A stretch of 64,000 bases of DNA. Source: Phoenix dactylifera (lineage: Eukaryota; Streptophyta; Magnoliopsida; Arecales; Arecaceae). Location of the stretch: contig NC_052407.1 of the NCBI RefSeq assembly GCF_009389715.1, positions 8,528,475-8,592,474 on the forward strand. Reading direction: 5' to 3'. Shown piece by piece: positions 12,046 to 24,400 of the stretch; position 1 is the first letter of the stretch, and each line of letters starts with the position of its first letter. Under the pieces are notes generated by a model that had not been told where the DNA came from, made no database searches, and saw nothing but the letters and a program-made list of their open reading frames with translations. A program made the translations under genes and the position numbers.

Positions 12046-13200
12046 CAATGAGAAAAAAAGAGAAAATAGTTACTATCTATATTATATATCTCTATTTTTT
12101 AAAAAAAAAATTGTTTTAAACCAATGGATATTCAATCAGGGTTTGCACTGCCATTTTTTGGTTTTGAAAAATATCCCCTTGCTATTCATAAAATAAATTA
12201 ATGCTTGCAGATAAATGACAACAGGCATATTAGGAAGGATTTCAGAAATTAGATTAGACAATGAATAATTGAATATTGCAAATTTAATATTTAAATATTG
12301 AATTGTAAGAAATTCCACAAATCATTATATTTGGAAGGATTTCATGTTAAACATTGATTTTAAGAATTAAATAAAAATTACTGATATATTAAGGGAAGAT
12401 TTTTAAAAAAAATTCTGAAATTTTAGAATATTAAATATAAATTTGAAAAAACTTATATCCTTAAACTAAACCATGAATCTATTTATGGATTAAAATGGGC
12501 TGCTGATCTATTTAGAAATTAAAGTTGGAGTGAATATAGACTTGTTGTAAAATCATAGAAATTAGTGATATAAGGAAATCTGGAAATCAGGATCAAGATA
12601 ACGAACCTTTTTTAATGAAATTATTTTTAGGAATTAGACTGAAACATACTATCTATTTATAAATTAAAATAGACTGAATATATAAGCAATGCTTTATAGG
12701 TTATACACAATACATTATTTTTATCATTTTTCTCCATTAAACATGTGCCTAATTACTGATGAAATAAAAATGATAATTTTGAAATATGTAAATATTTTTT
12801 CTTGTTTTCATTTGTCATTTTTTATGCCAATAAGATTCATCTTTTTTGTTTTCAAAAATACCACAATTGCTATGCTAACTTCTACAAACTTGATCACGTT
12901 TACCATCGCATGCATTGTTTCTTCTCCTTTATTGATCATATCGCATCGCCTCACAAAACTCTTTTTTTGATCGGACTTCCAAAAGAAATGTCCTCTTTGA
13001 TCCTACACATAAACATGTTGAACTCTATCACTTGCTCTCCTCTCTTCCACGTATTCTACGCATGCTTTAGCCGCAAATAATAAATTATTTAATGTGAAAA
13101 TAGTTTAGAAATCTAACGGTCTTTAAATCAGAGAATATTTGAATAGCTTCTCATTTTGCCAAATTGAACAATAATATGTGATTAATGCCAGCACTTGTGT

Positions 13201-13300
13201 CTGTCTGCTTATCAAATTGGTAAAGCGTCTGGCAATTGGACCAAGTGACTTAGGATTAAGTCTTGTTTCATCCAGATTTAGAGGTTAGAGACATCTGAGA
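13201..13300 (+). mobile_element. tRNA-like SINE fragment
   Basis: An A-box-like segment (ATCAAATTGGTAAAGCG) is followed about 35 nt later by a degenerate B box (AGGATTAAGTCTTG), spacing typical of a tRNA-derived SINE head. No cloverleaf with paired acceptor stem is present, so it is not a functional tRNA gene. The family is not identified. Confidence 0.3.
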
Positions 13301-14358
13301 GAGGGACACCTACCATTGTGTAGCCTAAGGTACAAAGATTTTCACAAAAGGCAATGGCGTGATCTTAATTGGAATTGCATCAATTATCCCCTTGCTACTA
13401 TCTTCAATAAACAAACCACTTCGAATAAAAGAATGTAAAAATAACTATCAATTTTTATTTTTAGGAAACAAATTTGTGGGGTTATAATATTTTTTTTCAT
13501 GTATATATTGCTTACATAGTAAAAGAGCATTTGCTAAAAAAATATTTTTTTTTTAGTTTTATGCCAAAATTGAATCTTCGAAAAACTAATACTTTTATTA
13601 CATGAAGAGTGATTTAAAATAGTATCATTATTTTCTATTTTTGTCCATTATTTTTCATTATAATGCTATTATAATGACTATTGTATTAGTCAAAGGAAAC
13701 ATTCAAAAGTATATTACGTTTAACAAGTAATAATCATTAGGTCAATGAATAATAATTTTGGTGGGATTTATTATAATAAAATTATATTTTCTAATGGCTT
13801 AGTATATTGATTGCATATGGCGAAAATTGTGAATTTACACTGTCACATAAATAGATCCCTGGATGTTTCATTGGAAGACCGGTTAAAATGCAAATCCTCT
13901 GTAATCTTAGTTATATAATTTTTTTAATAATTAGAGTGTGCGGTATATTTCGATCATCCCAAACTATGTCCTACTCAAGATTACATTGTGTATGTTAATA
14001 GGTTAAAAGAGCAAATCTGGAACATCATGTCTTTTTGTTAATAAATATTATTTTAATTTTGAAAATCTATGCGACAGATTTTGATCAACCATATGACTTA
14101 GACCCGCATCCACTACTTATTAAATAGTTGATTTTTAAATGAACAAAAAAGAAAATCTGAACAGGAAAAAATGGCCGAATCATAAGCTGCCGTGTATCCA
14201 GGTTACAAAAATCTTCTACGCTGGTACGTCGCTGTATTAACGACCGTTATCTTAGACCTCGGGCCAGACGGATAAGGTTTTCTTTTTTTTTGGTAAAATA
14301 CGGATAAGGTTTCAATCTACCATAGCCGCGCGATCTCTGTACCGTTACAATTGCTCCC

Positions 14359-17300
14359 ATGGCGGAAACCCTAATCCTCAACTGCACTCGAGGAATCCCA
14401 TCAAATTTCCCGAATTCGAGGTCGAGCACCGCTCCCAGACGCCGGTTTCCAGCTCCGATTACTTCTATTTCCGTCCATTCCAATCCAAAGACTGCTTTTG
14501 GCTTCCAGAGATGGGTGCTTCGAGCGGAGGCAGCGTCTTCTTCTTCCGCGGTGAAGGAGGAGACGAAGGGAGATGAGGAATCGATGAGCATTGATGCCTT
14601 GCATCGCTTCGTTGACCTCAACTTGGGGAAATGGAACGGTTCCTTCTATGTGAGTAGCGCTTGCTCTACCTGAGTTTATTATGGTCTTTTCTTTCGTTTT
14701 CTAGGTCTATAAAAATTGTTTTTCGTGGGGTTTTGGGATTGCAGCAATTCGATGCTCAGGGGAACTTGCTGCAGACTGTGAGCACGAAGCTTTCGGCCAG
14801 CTCCTACGGGGAGGATGAACTGATCAGTCTCATTCAAACGTGAGCTTCTTTGATTAAAGCTCGATCTTTTGTAGAAAATTCCTGCTTTTCAAATAACGAA
14901 GAAAGATAATTTCATATCAAAAAGCAATCTTTTATTGATAAGATCTGCCGACGTCGTGATCTCTTCTTGCTTTTGACCCTTAATAATGTTTGTTTCTCTT
15001 TGTTTGCTTGGTGGAAATTACAGTATGTTCAATGAAAATATGTATATCTTGTGAAGTAAAACACACAGAGTCGTGTTGTTTGGTGATGAAGATTAGTGCA
15101 GGTTACTTATGCCGATTTTCAGAAAGAGTTCATTTTTTTCCCTGTAGAATTGGATTTTCCACATTGACTCATACATTGACGGTAAGATACATGTGACTGA
15201 GGGGTGCGCTGGCTAAAATTGGAAAGTTTATAGATTTGTTCATGGGTGCGGTTTGTTGTATTGAATTCTTTTCCTGTGTTTGGTGCTCGTACAGATTGTT
15301 ATCTATGATCCTGGAAACAAGAAGATGCTTGTAGTTCTGCAATTTCTTTTGAGCATGTAATAGTTATACTTTCACTATTCCCTCATACCGAATTTTGGTA
15401 CGCATGCTTAGTTAATGAAATTGAACTGTGTATTACATACTCTATATCATTTATAAGAAGAAGACGACTTGGGGTGAAGAGGATTCAAACTATTATTTTA
15501 TCCTTTGAGGGATTTTTAGAACTGTCCGGGTAACCAAATGATTATTTTTTTTTGGATAAAATTAGCCAATCTTTTTTAGTGATTTATTCATTTTTAACAT
15601 TGCATGTGCAACAGATATGGCACATAACATTTACTTGAATTTCCAACATCATAATGGAATTGTCAGGTTTAGCTGACCTCTCAGCATATGCTGTCATGGT
15701 TTTAGTATGCCGATCCTTTAATTCGGTCATGTTTGTTAAATTTTGTAGGCTATACATAAAGCAGCCTCCTTCCGGAACATCAATTGCAGGCTATGATTCT
15801 GAACCAGAGTGGATGGAGTACAAAATCAAAGAGACTAACATGTTTACTGCAGACAAGTAATCAACAGGTGATATAGAGTGAAAACATTTGTTAAAACTCT
15901 TTTTTATAGCTCCATCTTTTAGCTCTTTTTATCCCAGTTCCCAAAAGAGTTAAAACATGAAGCTGTAAAAATTGCTTCTAATGAATGCCATATTTGAACT
16001 TATCAGACGGGTTTTATTCTAAGTGGTTTTTTGGTTAGTCTGCAGATTGGATTCTTCCCTCAAGAGAAGGCAATTTTCTCTCCAGGTACCAGACTGCTGG
16101 AATGCTGGAAACTGTCCTTAGAGCAGGTGTGCTCGGAGAAGATGACACTGAGGAAGAAACTCCCAGGTAATTTCTTCTTGTATGAAATAAGGCTCTGCTC
16201 GCTCGTAAGTTATCATTCAATCAAATCTAATGATCTAGTTGAGCAGTCATTGATTCCTTGTTTCTCTCTTTCCTCTCTTTTTTGTGAAATTGGTCTTTGG
16301 AAAACATCTCTAAGTTCAAAGAACGGTCCTAGACTAATCAACCCACTTGTCGTGTGGCATCTAAACTCTTGAAATCTTTTTCTTTCCCTTGATTTCCCAC
16401 TTTTTTTCTTCCATTTTAAAACTTCTAATTAAGACCAAAAGGTTTGTCATGCTGCATTTTCTAATTATCTTTGTTGTTTGTATGGTACTGAATTACTGAT
16501 CTGAAAGGATTTTCCTTTTTTATCAACTTAACCATGATGTCTCTGAGAATCTTGATTATCATACTTGTCCGGGTTTGTAACATTGTTCTACATTTTTGTA
16601 ATTTGCTGCAGAAACTTGAAGATTCCTTCTCGTCAGCCCTCTGTAGTATGTGAAAGCTGTCTTACTCTCTGAAAAAAAGATATGCGGGCAAGAGCCTTCC
16701 ATATAATGGATCCAAAGGGGGTTCTTGAAATGCTTCTTATTTTTTCTTGAAGAACGAGGAAATGAGGCGCCCAACATTACATTATGTTGCAGTTTCAAGG
16801 TTAGTGCAGGTGACCAACTTTTTCCATAAACAAACTAATAATTCTTCTTAAAGTCACCAAGCGATTATCTCTCTGCAATATATTTTTCATTCAATGCATT
16901 GCAGACTGTGCAGTCCTAGATTATAGGTATCATGGTGTTGTGGAAGAATGACTTGTAAGGTCTGTGACACTCCAGCTAAATGTCTTTATTTATACCTTCT
17001 GAGCAAGTTGGGGTCCTTATTGGCCATCCTTAATCTGGTTTCACTTCTTTACTTTCAGGATATCCCAGATAGGGTAAGTCATCCTTATCCAGTTTCACTT
17101 CTTTACTGTCAGGATATCCTAGATAAATTAATTCCCTTGCTTGGGCGATGGGAAGGTCATTCTATAACCAAACGCAGCGGTGTATATGGAGCAACAACTG
17201 CTGAGGCTGATACAGTTTCTTTGCTTGAAATGGATGATAAGGGTCAATTAATTCAGGTGTGTCTATCTCAAACACTATCTAATCCCTTAATTTGTTAAGT

Positions 17301-17982
17301 TTCTATAGTCACATCAGCAGAGATGACCTTTCCATAAGCACGAGGGGAAAATATGCAATATATTTACCCTATCTTGTTTATTGACTACTTGAATGATGAA
17401 AGCTCCGGAGGATCTTGAGAATGTCAAACATGATGTTAATCTTTACCAACTAAATATAATATGAGCATTTCCTGGACTTCTAAAATTTTGAACTATGCCC
17501 ATAAACTTCAAGAGAGTGCACAGAAATACTAATCAGATCAACTCTCTGGCCATTACACCTTCCCATTTAATCGTTGTTAAGAGTATCCAAATTGCGAAAG
17601 AAACATGTTTATTTACTTGATATATCAATTGCCCTTCATGTTCTAGGTATAATTTAAAATCTCAAACTTTTTTATTCAATCACTCATCCAGGACGTAACT
17701 TCAACTACCACTGGGAGTAGCACAACCACTAACGTCCGCTGGACAGGAACGGTAAGCAATAACTTGGTTCGCTTTGATGGAGGCTTCCAGCTGACCTTAT
17801 TACCTGGAGGGATGTACATGGGATGCCCATGCGACATTGGCAAGAATGTAGCCCAATCACAGCCCTTCCATCTGGAGTTTTGTTGGATGGAATCACCAGA
17901 GAAGAGGCAAAGGCTTGTGCGCACTTATGATGTGGAGGGCCTAGCAGTGTCATCGACGTACTTTTATGAGATCAAAGTATAA
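14359..17982 (+). pseudogene. DUF3598-family plastid protein gene, frame broken in middle exons
   Basis: The family is found in cyanobacteria and plants; its molecular function is not established. Exons seen: 14359-14649 (Ser/Arg-rich N-terminus like a chloroplast transit peptide, then LGKWNGSFY), 14745-14839 (QFDAQGNLLQTVSTKLSAS), 15749-15867, 16046-16166, 16612-about 16800, 17113-17256 (LIPLLGRWEGHSITKRSGVYG), 17692-17982 (GGMYMGCPCDIGK, ending EIKV and TAA). The first two and last two exons are intact. Between them I infer an extra A giving TAA at 15858-15860, two extra bases near 16072 and 16083, a missing T plus extra A around 16664-16678 that creates TGA at 16670, and an extra T near 16742. 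Either a recent pseudogene or a locally poor consensus would explain this; alternative splicing cannot rescue all the lesions. Confidence 0.68.
17025..17125 (+). repeat. Tandem duplication of a 3' splice site with a 15-nt exon-like unit
   Basis: Two about 46-bp units (17025-17071 and 17080-17125) both run from CATCCTTA through a pyrimidine tract, TTTACT(T/G)TCAG and GATATCC(C/T)AGATA. The first copy is followed by a strong donor (GGGTAAGT), so GATATCCCAGATAGG (17059-17073) could be an in-frame 15-nt microexon ahead of the 17113 exon. They lie at the acceptor of the penultimate DUF3598 exon. Confidence 0.75.
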
Positions 17983-18565
17983 AGGCATCCTATCTTCGCC
18001 AAGCCTCATTCCTCGACATCTAAATATTTGTTAGATGACTCCATGCAAGTGGAAGCATACCATCCCGAGTCATTTCCATTTTTCCATGCAAGTATCTCCA
18101 TGCAATCCATTGCACCTCTCTTGCTCTCCACAATGGAAGTGTCAAATTACCTGTGCTCTTACAAAAGTCTGACTGAAGAATGCTTTCTTACTCCTTCCAG
18201 TCTTTTTACTGTGTTTTGAAAGCTACAAAAATCTCTCTTTTTCCCCCCTTTTCCAGGTACGGGAGACTTATATTTGTGTAGGCTTCCAGCAGATTGTAAT
18301 GGGAGAGCGTGTGCAACTTTTAAAAGGAAAAACAAAGAGAGGGGAAAAGATCTGTACTTAACAATGGCCTGCGAACACATCATATCTTTAATTGTTCATT
18401 CTTCAAATTTTCTTATAAACAGAGTGCTGAGCCTTGTAAAGATCAAAAGCTTCGATGCTACCTAACTTCTATTGGTGTACTTCCTTGTGTTTTAATCTGC
18501 CGCTTCTTCTCGTAGCCTTTGTCTTCTTTTGCTACTAGCCATTCTGTTAACCATGTTCATTTAAT

Positions 18566-18621
18566 GATGAATTAGTTCATAAACCATAGTCTAGATGAAT
18601 TAGTTCATAAACCATAGTCTT
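18566..18621. repeat. 28-bp perfect tandem duplication
   Basis: The unit beginning GATGAATTAGTTCATAAACC occurs twice head to tail (starts at 18566 and 18594). It is a short slippage-type duplication downstream of the DUF3598 locus. Confidence 0.8.
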
Positions 18622-18949
18622 CTTTGCTGCTAGCCTTTTATTCGGGGCATTATGATTTTTTTCTCCTCGTGGCATGCCCTGCAAAGTACCGTTTTCTGGA
18701 CGGCATTTCAAGGCACTGTTTTTGTATTTGGATCTTGTTCTCTTTAACAGGACTTCTATCCAGCATTTCAAGGTACTGCTGCCACATTCTTTCCGTTGTT
18801 TCCATACGTTACCTTCTTGGTAAATGAATTAAATTTGGTTTTAAAGATTTCATTTATCTTGGAAACTGGAGAGGTCATTATTTACTGAGATATGGTTGGC
18901 TTCGTTGGCTAATTAGAATGGTGGGTTTATGCATCGAGCATGAAAGATT

Positions 18950-18976
18950 GTTCTGCATGCATTTCTCATGCAGAAC
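18950..18976. repeat. Perfect 10-bp inverted repeat with 7-nt loop
   Basis: GTTCTGCATG (18950-18959) is followed after CATTTCT by its exact reverse complement CATGCAGAAC (18967-18976). The hairpin is too short for a typical plant miRNA precursor. Confidence 0.7.
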
Positions 18977-19002
18977 AAATTGCACCAATCTTCAAAGTAG
19001 GC

Positions 19003-19232
19003 CTCGACAACATCGATGCCAAATATACTATATAGTTGTTGCTGCCGCTGAAGCATTTTTCACATTTTCTTTCACGTATATCATTTATCCAGTAGTACAA
19101 TTTTATCAAAAAGTTGGCTCGACAAAATTGATGTCAAATAAAAAAAGAAGTTTATGTTCTTTCTGCCGCCGCCGCTCCTTTAAATCTCAAGCATTTTAAA
19201 TTTTCTTTAACATATATCATTTATCCAGTGGC
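19003..19232. repeat. Imperfect tandem duplication of about 110 bp
   Basis: Two adjacent segments share the order CTCGACAA..ATCGATGCCAAAT / TTGATGTCAAAT, a CTGCCGC run, AAGCATTTT, and end with ACGTATATCATTTATCCAGT / ACATATATCATTTATCCAGT. The second contains a longer CCGCCGCCG stretch. Confidence 0.6.
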
Positions 19233-21264
19233 AAATTTCAACTAGTGAGATATAGCTAAGATTACCTTTTTTTTTTTTTTTTGTTTCAGATGATTGCCTT
19301 TACCTTGTTAGATTTATTAATATAGTGATGATACACTTAATGAGTCCAATAGGCACAAGACGATGGAAAAAGATATTGGCATCAAGCCAAGAATTCCACG
19401 TGTAAACTACTATTAGCTCTCTCTATCAGGTACGTTAATAAAGCTAAGATGGCAAAGGCAGTCGTTATCTTCTTTGGGAAAAGGTCCGGACCCATTGCAA
19501 AACATCACTGTTTTGAGTGGTAAAAGCCCTACTATCATCCATTATTAAGCTCATAAAAGTTTTGGCTCTGCCTTCTTAGCCTTTTATTTCTTCTCTCTCT
19601 CTTCCTCTTGCGATCTTTTGCTCCTTTTTTTAGCCAGCATGAGGGAAACATGAGACTTTAACTCTTGACACTTTCTAACTTGTAGTCTGGCAATTGACCT
19701 GCAGGTTCTGCCCAAGTGACGCATCCTTTGGGCTTTGGGCCTTTGGGTTTATGTTGATTTCAGAGGTGAAAAAAAATGCTATGAAGCACAGCTATAGTAC
19801 CACTCATGTACCTTTCCCTCTTGGCACCCCCATTATGAGTGGTCATGCTGTGAATTATCTTACCTCTCCATAAGTAATAAGTTGCAACAATTTCCTCCTG
19901 CTACAGTGGGTAAGGAAGGCAGTGGGTATGGCAGCCTCTTTAGCATTGCTCTCCTCATTAAAACTTTCTAATGTGAATGAAGTGTGGAAGCTCTGCCCCA
20001 TGACTTTTTCTTATTAATGTGTTGATAAATAGTTTGAAATATGCAATGAGTCATCCTACCTTGACAATCTCAAACTAATAAAGATTCAATCCAAGGTTTC
20101 TAGTAGGGCTATTGGAGACTTTGTTGGAAGGTAGTTGGTACTTTTTGCGAGCATGATTTCAACTAATGCCACATCTATTTTCCAAACTACTGGTGGAGCT
20201 TTGGAAATTTTGGTACGACTAAAGTGGCATTCGAGTGACAAACCTACTTGTGAGATCGAGAATACCTACTTAGTTTCGTAAACCAACAATACTATTAAAA
20301 GTTGTTCCTTGTGATCCCATAAGAAGTTTTATAATATATGAATTGCTGCTTAACTACTAGATTTTAAGGTAACCTTTGATTTAAAGATTTAATCTTTCAT
20401 GGAGTCAACTGCCTTGGGTTTCAGATCACATATGTAACGGCGATGCTGATCGACCAAGTATCCAATGTTTTTTTGTTGAAAGACCAAAGCATCCAATTGT
20501 ATGGTTCCATATCTACCCACTTGTTCATTCATGACACTCATTGATTATGATAATGAGCAAGACTTGAAGCATCGATTAAGTAGATCAAAGGTCCAGAGAC
20601 TCTGCAGAAATGATCGCAAGTTACCACATTCCAATGTATAATCTACAACGGCAAGATAGTTTTATCTAATAATAATAAAAAATAATGCAACATATATTAA
20701 ATTAGGACATTTGACTCTATGTTAATCCTAAATTTAATCTAACATCTAAAGATATTAATCCTAAATTCATGTTATACTTTTATCTAATCTAAATATTTAA
20801 ATATTTCAAAAAATAGTTATTTAACAGAAAAAAATTTGTTGCTAAAAGATAAAGTCAACTGAGAGACTCGCACGCGAAATGCTAACCATCATCATCTTTA
20901 AGATTTTACTGAGACTAAATATTATCTAATCGCGAGAAGATATTTTTAATTTAGAAATATCAGTGCAAGGGACAATTCCAACGCATGTTCTCCATGAACA
21001 TTACGGCTAGATGTTCAAGTCAACGTCGCACATTGCATTTTGATGTTTAATTTGGAGGGAATTTAACTCCCATTTTGGAAGCCTTCTCTCTCTCTCTCTC
21101 TCAACTTCCACGATGGAGACCTCCCACCGGCTTACGCTTTCCATGAAGTCCAAAACGTCCAAAACCGAATCCAATTTCGATCGAAGCCTCGATTCAAACT
21201 CATAACCAAGAAGAATAAACATCGAGTCTTTTTGTCCTCCGGCGGGAGCACTCCAAGAAGATAG

Positions 21265-21415
21265 ATGGCGGAGCGCGACGGAGGAGCTTCCGAAGGCGGT
21301 CGGCGGCGCCTCCGCCGCGGCCCGACCATAGCCCTCCCACCCTGGTCCTCCATGGAGGGACTCTTCCGAGAAGGCGGGAGGCGGAGGCGGGGCGGCGGAC
21401 GCGAGCCCCGGCCCG
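21265..21415 (+). other. Out-of-frame conserved N-terminal WRKY coding segment
   Basis: The ATG at 21265 opens MAERDGGASEGG, followed by PTIALPPWSSMEGLFREGG, which closely resembles the start of SUSIBA2-like group I WRKY proteins. Its frame runs to a stop at 21501. The continuation expected in the family, [18 protein letters not shown], is in the +1 frame, which leads to the intact downstream ORF starting at ATG 21416. One extra base (or equivalent) between about 21360 and 21400, in a GGCGGAGG-rich tract, would explain the break. It could be real truncation of the protein or a consensus error in GC-rich DNA. Confidence 0.6.
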
Positions 21416-24400
21416 ATGACCCTGGTGTCGAGCTTCTTCGCGGAGGATCCGGACTCGGAGTACCGGTGGCTTCTCCCAGCCTCCTCGCCGGAAGCTGTTG
21501 ACTCTTCCCGGTGGCGCCGCCGCCCAGTAGGCCGCGGAGGAGCCAGCGGCAGCTCCGACGGAGGGGAATCCTGGGGGAGGGGAAGGGATGGGTCTGAGAC
21601 AGAACCATTGGCCGTTTGGTTCGCAGCGACGCCCGGGCTCAGTCTGTCCAGCTTGCTTGAGTCCCCCGCCGGGCTAATCTCATCTAATTTGGTGTGTCCT
21701 TTGTTTAAAAATTTGATTTTTATTGGTTCGCATACTGTCAACTTTGTTAAATTTAACATCCTGCCTTCAGTAATTATTATTGGGAAATGATGTTTTTGGT
21801 CAGTAAACTTAATAAAAATAGCAACTTGCTGATTGAGTTGTAAGTCCAAGGATGCTTGTGATTCAAGAACTTTAACTTTTGTTCTCTTAATCGTCTGTTA
21901 TTAACAGGAAGGACATATATGGGTGGCTCTGTCTATGAGTTTTAATGTGGTTTGCTTAAGTTTTAGTGGGGTAACTTTTATTGGGATAATTAGGTTTTGT
22001 TCATTAAATCTAAGATAGCAGAGTGAGTTGAGGGAGGAGCATAAATAGGAGGAATGAAGAGGATAAGGGTGGTGTTTAAGCCTAAAAGTTGAGAAGGGAT
22101 CGTGATAGGATGTCTTCCTCCTTCTGTGCTTAAGCTAAAAGTTCTTTACAATGGACTACCCAGTCTACCCAATAGTAAGATTTAGATCGCAAGCTTTCAG
22201 CATTCCCTTCCAACTTTATTCTTGGAGAATTTTCGTAGGTTGTGCCTCGGGAGAGAGAAAAAAGTTGAGGGTTTTGTGTTAGGAACCAAAAATCCGGGTC
22301 CCACCATGGATTTCTCAAATAAAAAAAGAGAAAAAACTTACCTCAGTAACTCTGACATTCAGAAGATAGTGGATTTTATCTTTACTCCGAGGTATTTTGA
22401 GTATATTTCTGGCCTAAAAGGTAGTTAAAAGAATATTATTGGGTATAGTTCAAAGAATATCATTGGGTAGAATTGATTAGAATAGGCTTTGCATGTTTTG
22501 ATAGCGTTATTGTGAACTACTTGGTTAACATAGGGTGTTTAATACACAAGATCCAAAATTAGAAGAATTAGGTGATTCCCAATTTCAATAGGCGACAAGA
22601 CAACCTGAATAGATCGGGGATGCTAACTTAATTGCATACAACATGTCTATCTTTCGGAGAGCCTTCTTTTTGTAAATTAGCTCAAAAGGATCATGGCAGA
22701 TATTTATTGAAAGGGAGGAAAAGGTAGTGGACCCACAAGAGGTATTTATCTAGTATAAATGGCTTGTAGATTTGTTGTTGCAAATTTTGTTTTCTTAGGA
22801 TCTGTTGGTTGTAAGTGAACTTGCGAAAGGGACAGGAAAATAAATATTTCTTTAGATAAGAAAAAGTTTCAGTTTCCCAATTGCTTGATTTGTTGGAAAA
22901 TCTAGCGATTTGAAGAAGAAAAAAGTAGGTTACCGAAAGAAGAATGGAAAAAGTAACCCTCCAAACTCAGGTTTGTCATTTTTCTCTTCCATTTTATCTT
23001 CGGGTGCTCCGTTAGCTAGATTAGACCTTTAGAAAAAAGATGATATAACAATTAAAAACCTAGGATTTTTAAATATTGGCTATACTGAAGGATATTTTTC
23101 TAGTGAGAGCATAGCAAAGAGTCTGAAATTAATGGTCGATGATTATTACTTTTATTATTATATTAATATTTTTATTTGCTCCACAGCGAAAGAGTCCATC
23201 TTTAGGAGAACTTGAATAGTCGTAACCATTCTCTTTTGTAGGTTGCCTTATTTAAAGCTATTGAATGACATGGAAGACCTTAGAATCTGGAGATTTGAAA
23301 AGAGGGTATGGAAATCTTTGAACTTTCACAGTTCAAATCATTATTGTTGTTGAATACTGTTGGAAAGATCTTTGTAGCAGAGAAAGTCTTGCTAAAAGAG
23401 GCACCTCAGTTATTAAAACCTGTGTTTGTCCAAGAGGAAGATGAGTTTTTTTATCATCCTTTCCTCAGAGTTCATCTGGGCCTCTTGGTGTCGGATTGGT
23501 GTCTCCAGAAATAATGAAACCTCGCTTGTTAGAAATGCAATGTCTTTATTTCCTGCTTGGACTTGTCATGATGTAAATTGAGGGCCTGTAGATGTTGGAG
23601 TGTGGTTCCACATGTGGTGGGATGGGGTGGGGTGTTTGGGAAGCAAGTAACGGGAAAATCTTCATACAAAATTCAGCATTTGAGGTGATAGGAGATGTGC
23701 CTTCAGTGGTACTGTAGTCCATGGAAAACGTGGCTACTTTGCTTGGAGAGGAAATAAAGTGGGATATGCTGTGCTGCCTTTTCATTTCTGTCTTTGTTGC
23801 TCTGGTGTTCCACTTCCTCTTTAACTTGTACTCATATACTATGTGTCGATTTTAATGAAAATTTCACTGTTTTTCCATGGAAAAAGGGGAAGAAATTATG
23901 CTTTGGCTGCTATCAAGAGCACAAAGTAAAACCATGGTACTATCGTAATTATGCCATAATGCTAACCAACAACCTTTATTCTATTCATCTACATTTTGAC
24001 TGTACTTTTTATTTTTTTTAATGCTGTTCAATCTTATGCAAGGATCCAAAGCCATTATTAGCTTCTATAAACTGACCGATCTATTTTCTTGCCTATTTTT
24101 CTGAAACTTAGCATGTCAAAATGTGATTTTCCTACTTAGAGAGAGAGGGAACTGTATTAACTCACTAGTTGTGGAGTTGACACTTTTGAGCCATAGAATA
24201 AAACCAGCTATTTTGCTTGGGCTGGTTTTTACTGTACAATGCCCTCTCCCACCCTTTTAGAGGTCCCTCCCTCCCTCCCTCTTTCTCTTTCAGCGATGGA
24301 AACCAAGTCTTCATGATCTCCATCTTTACTCTTTTCCCATCTCTAACGAGGTTTAGATAACATAACAATCTCTTACATCTCTGGAAGTATTATGGCAACT

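Larger units (their letters stand above)
11340..14358. other. Divergent intergenic region (IPK and DUF3598 promoters)
   Basis: The region is AT-rich with no supported gene. The first 150-200 bp next to IPK and the last 100-200 bp next to 14359 should hold the two promoters; I see no clear-cut TATA box in either. It contains a MITE-like element (about 11590-12045) and a tRNA/SINE-like fragment (about 13201-13300). The remainder is low-complexity AT-rich DNA with only chance open frames. Confidence 0.5.
17983..21264. other. Intergenic between DUF3598 locus and WRKY gene
   Basis: The 3' UTR of the DUF3598 locus should occupy the first few hundred bases. Small repeats follow: a 28-bp tandem duplication at 18566-18621, a perfect hairpin at 18950-18976, and an imperfect tandem duplication at about 19003-19232. 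From about 19300 to 21060 I see AT-rich DNA without supported genes. A TC microsatellite at about 21083-21103 lies in the likely WRKY 5' leader. Confidence 0.5.

Noticed and set aside
16031-16372. 113-codon plus-strand frame
   Set aside because: It is the shifted frame of DUF3598 exon 4 running on into intron; the family-like sequence is in the neighbouring frame.
21007-21849. 280-codon open frame on the minus strand
   Set aside because: It is antisense to WRKY exon 1; the GC-rich composition keeps the opposite strand open. No family match, and its ends run into AT-rich non-coding DNA.
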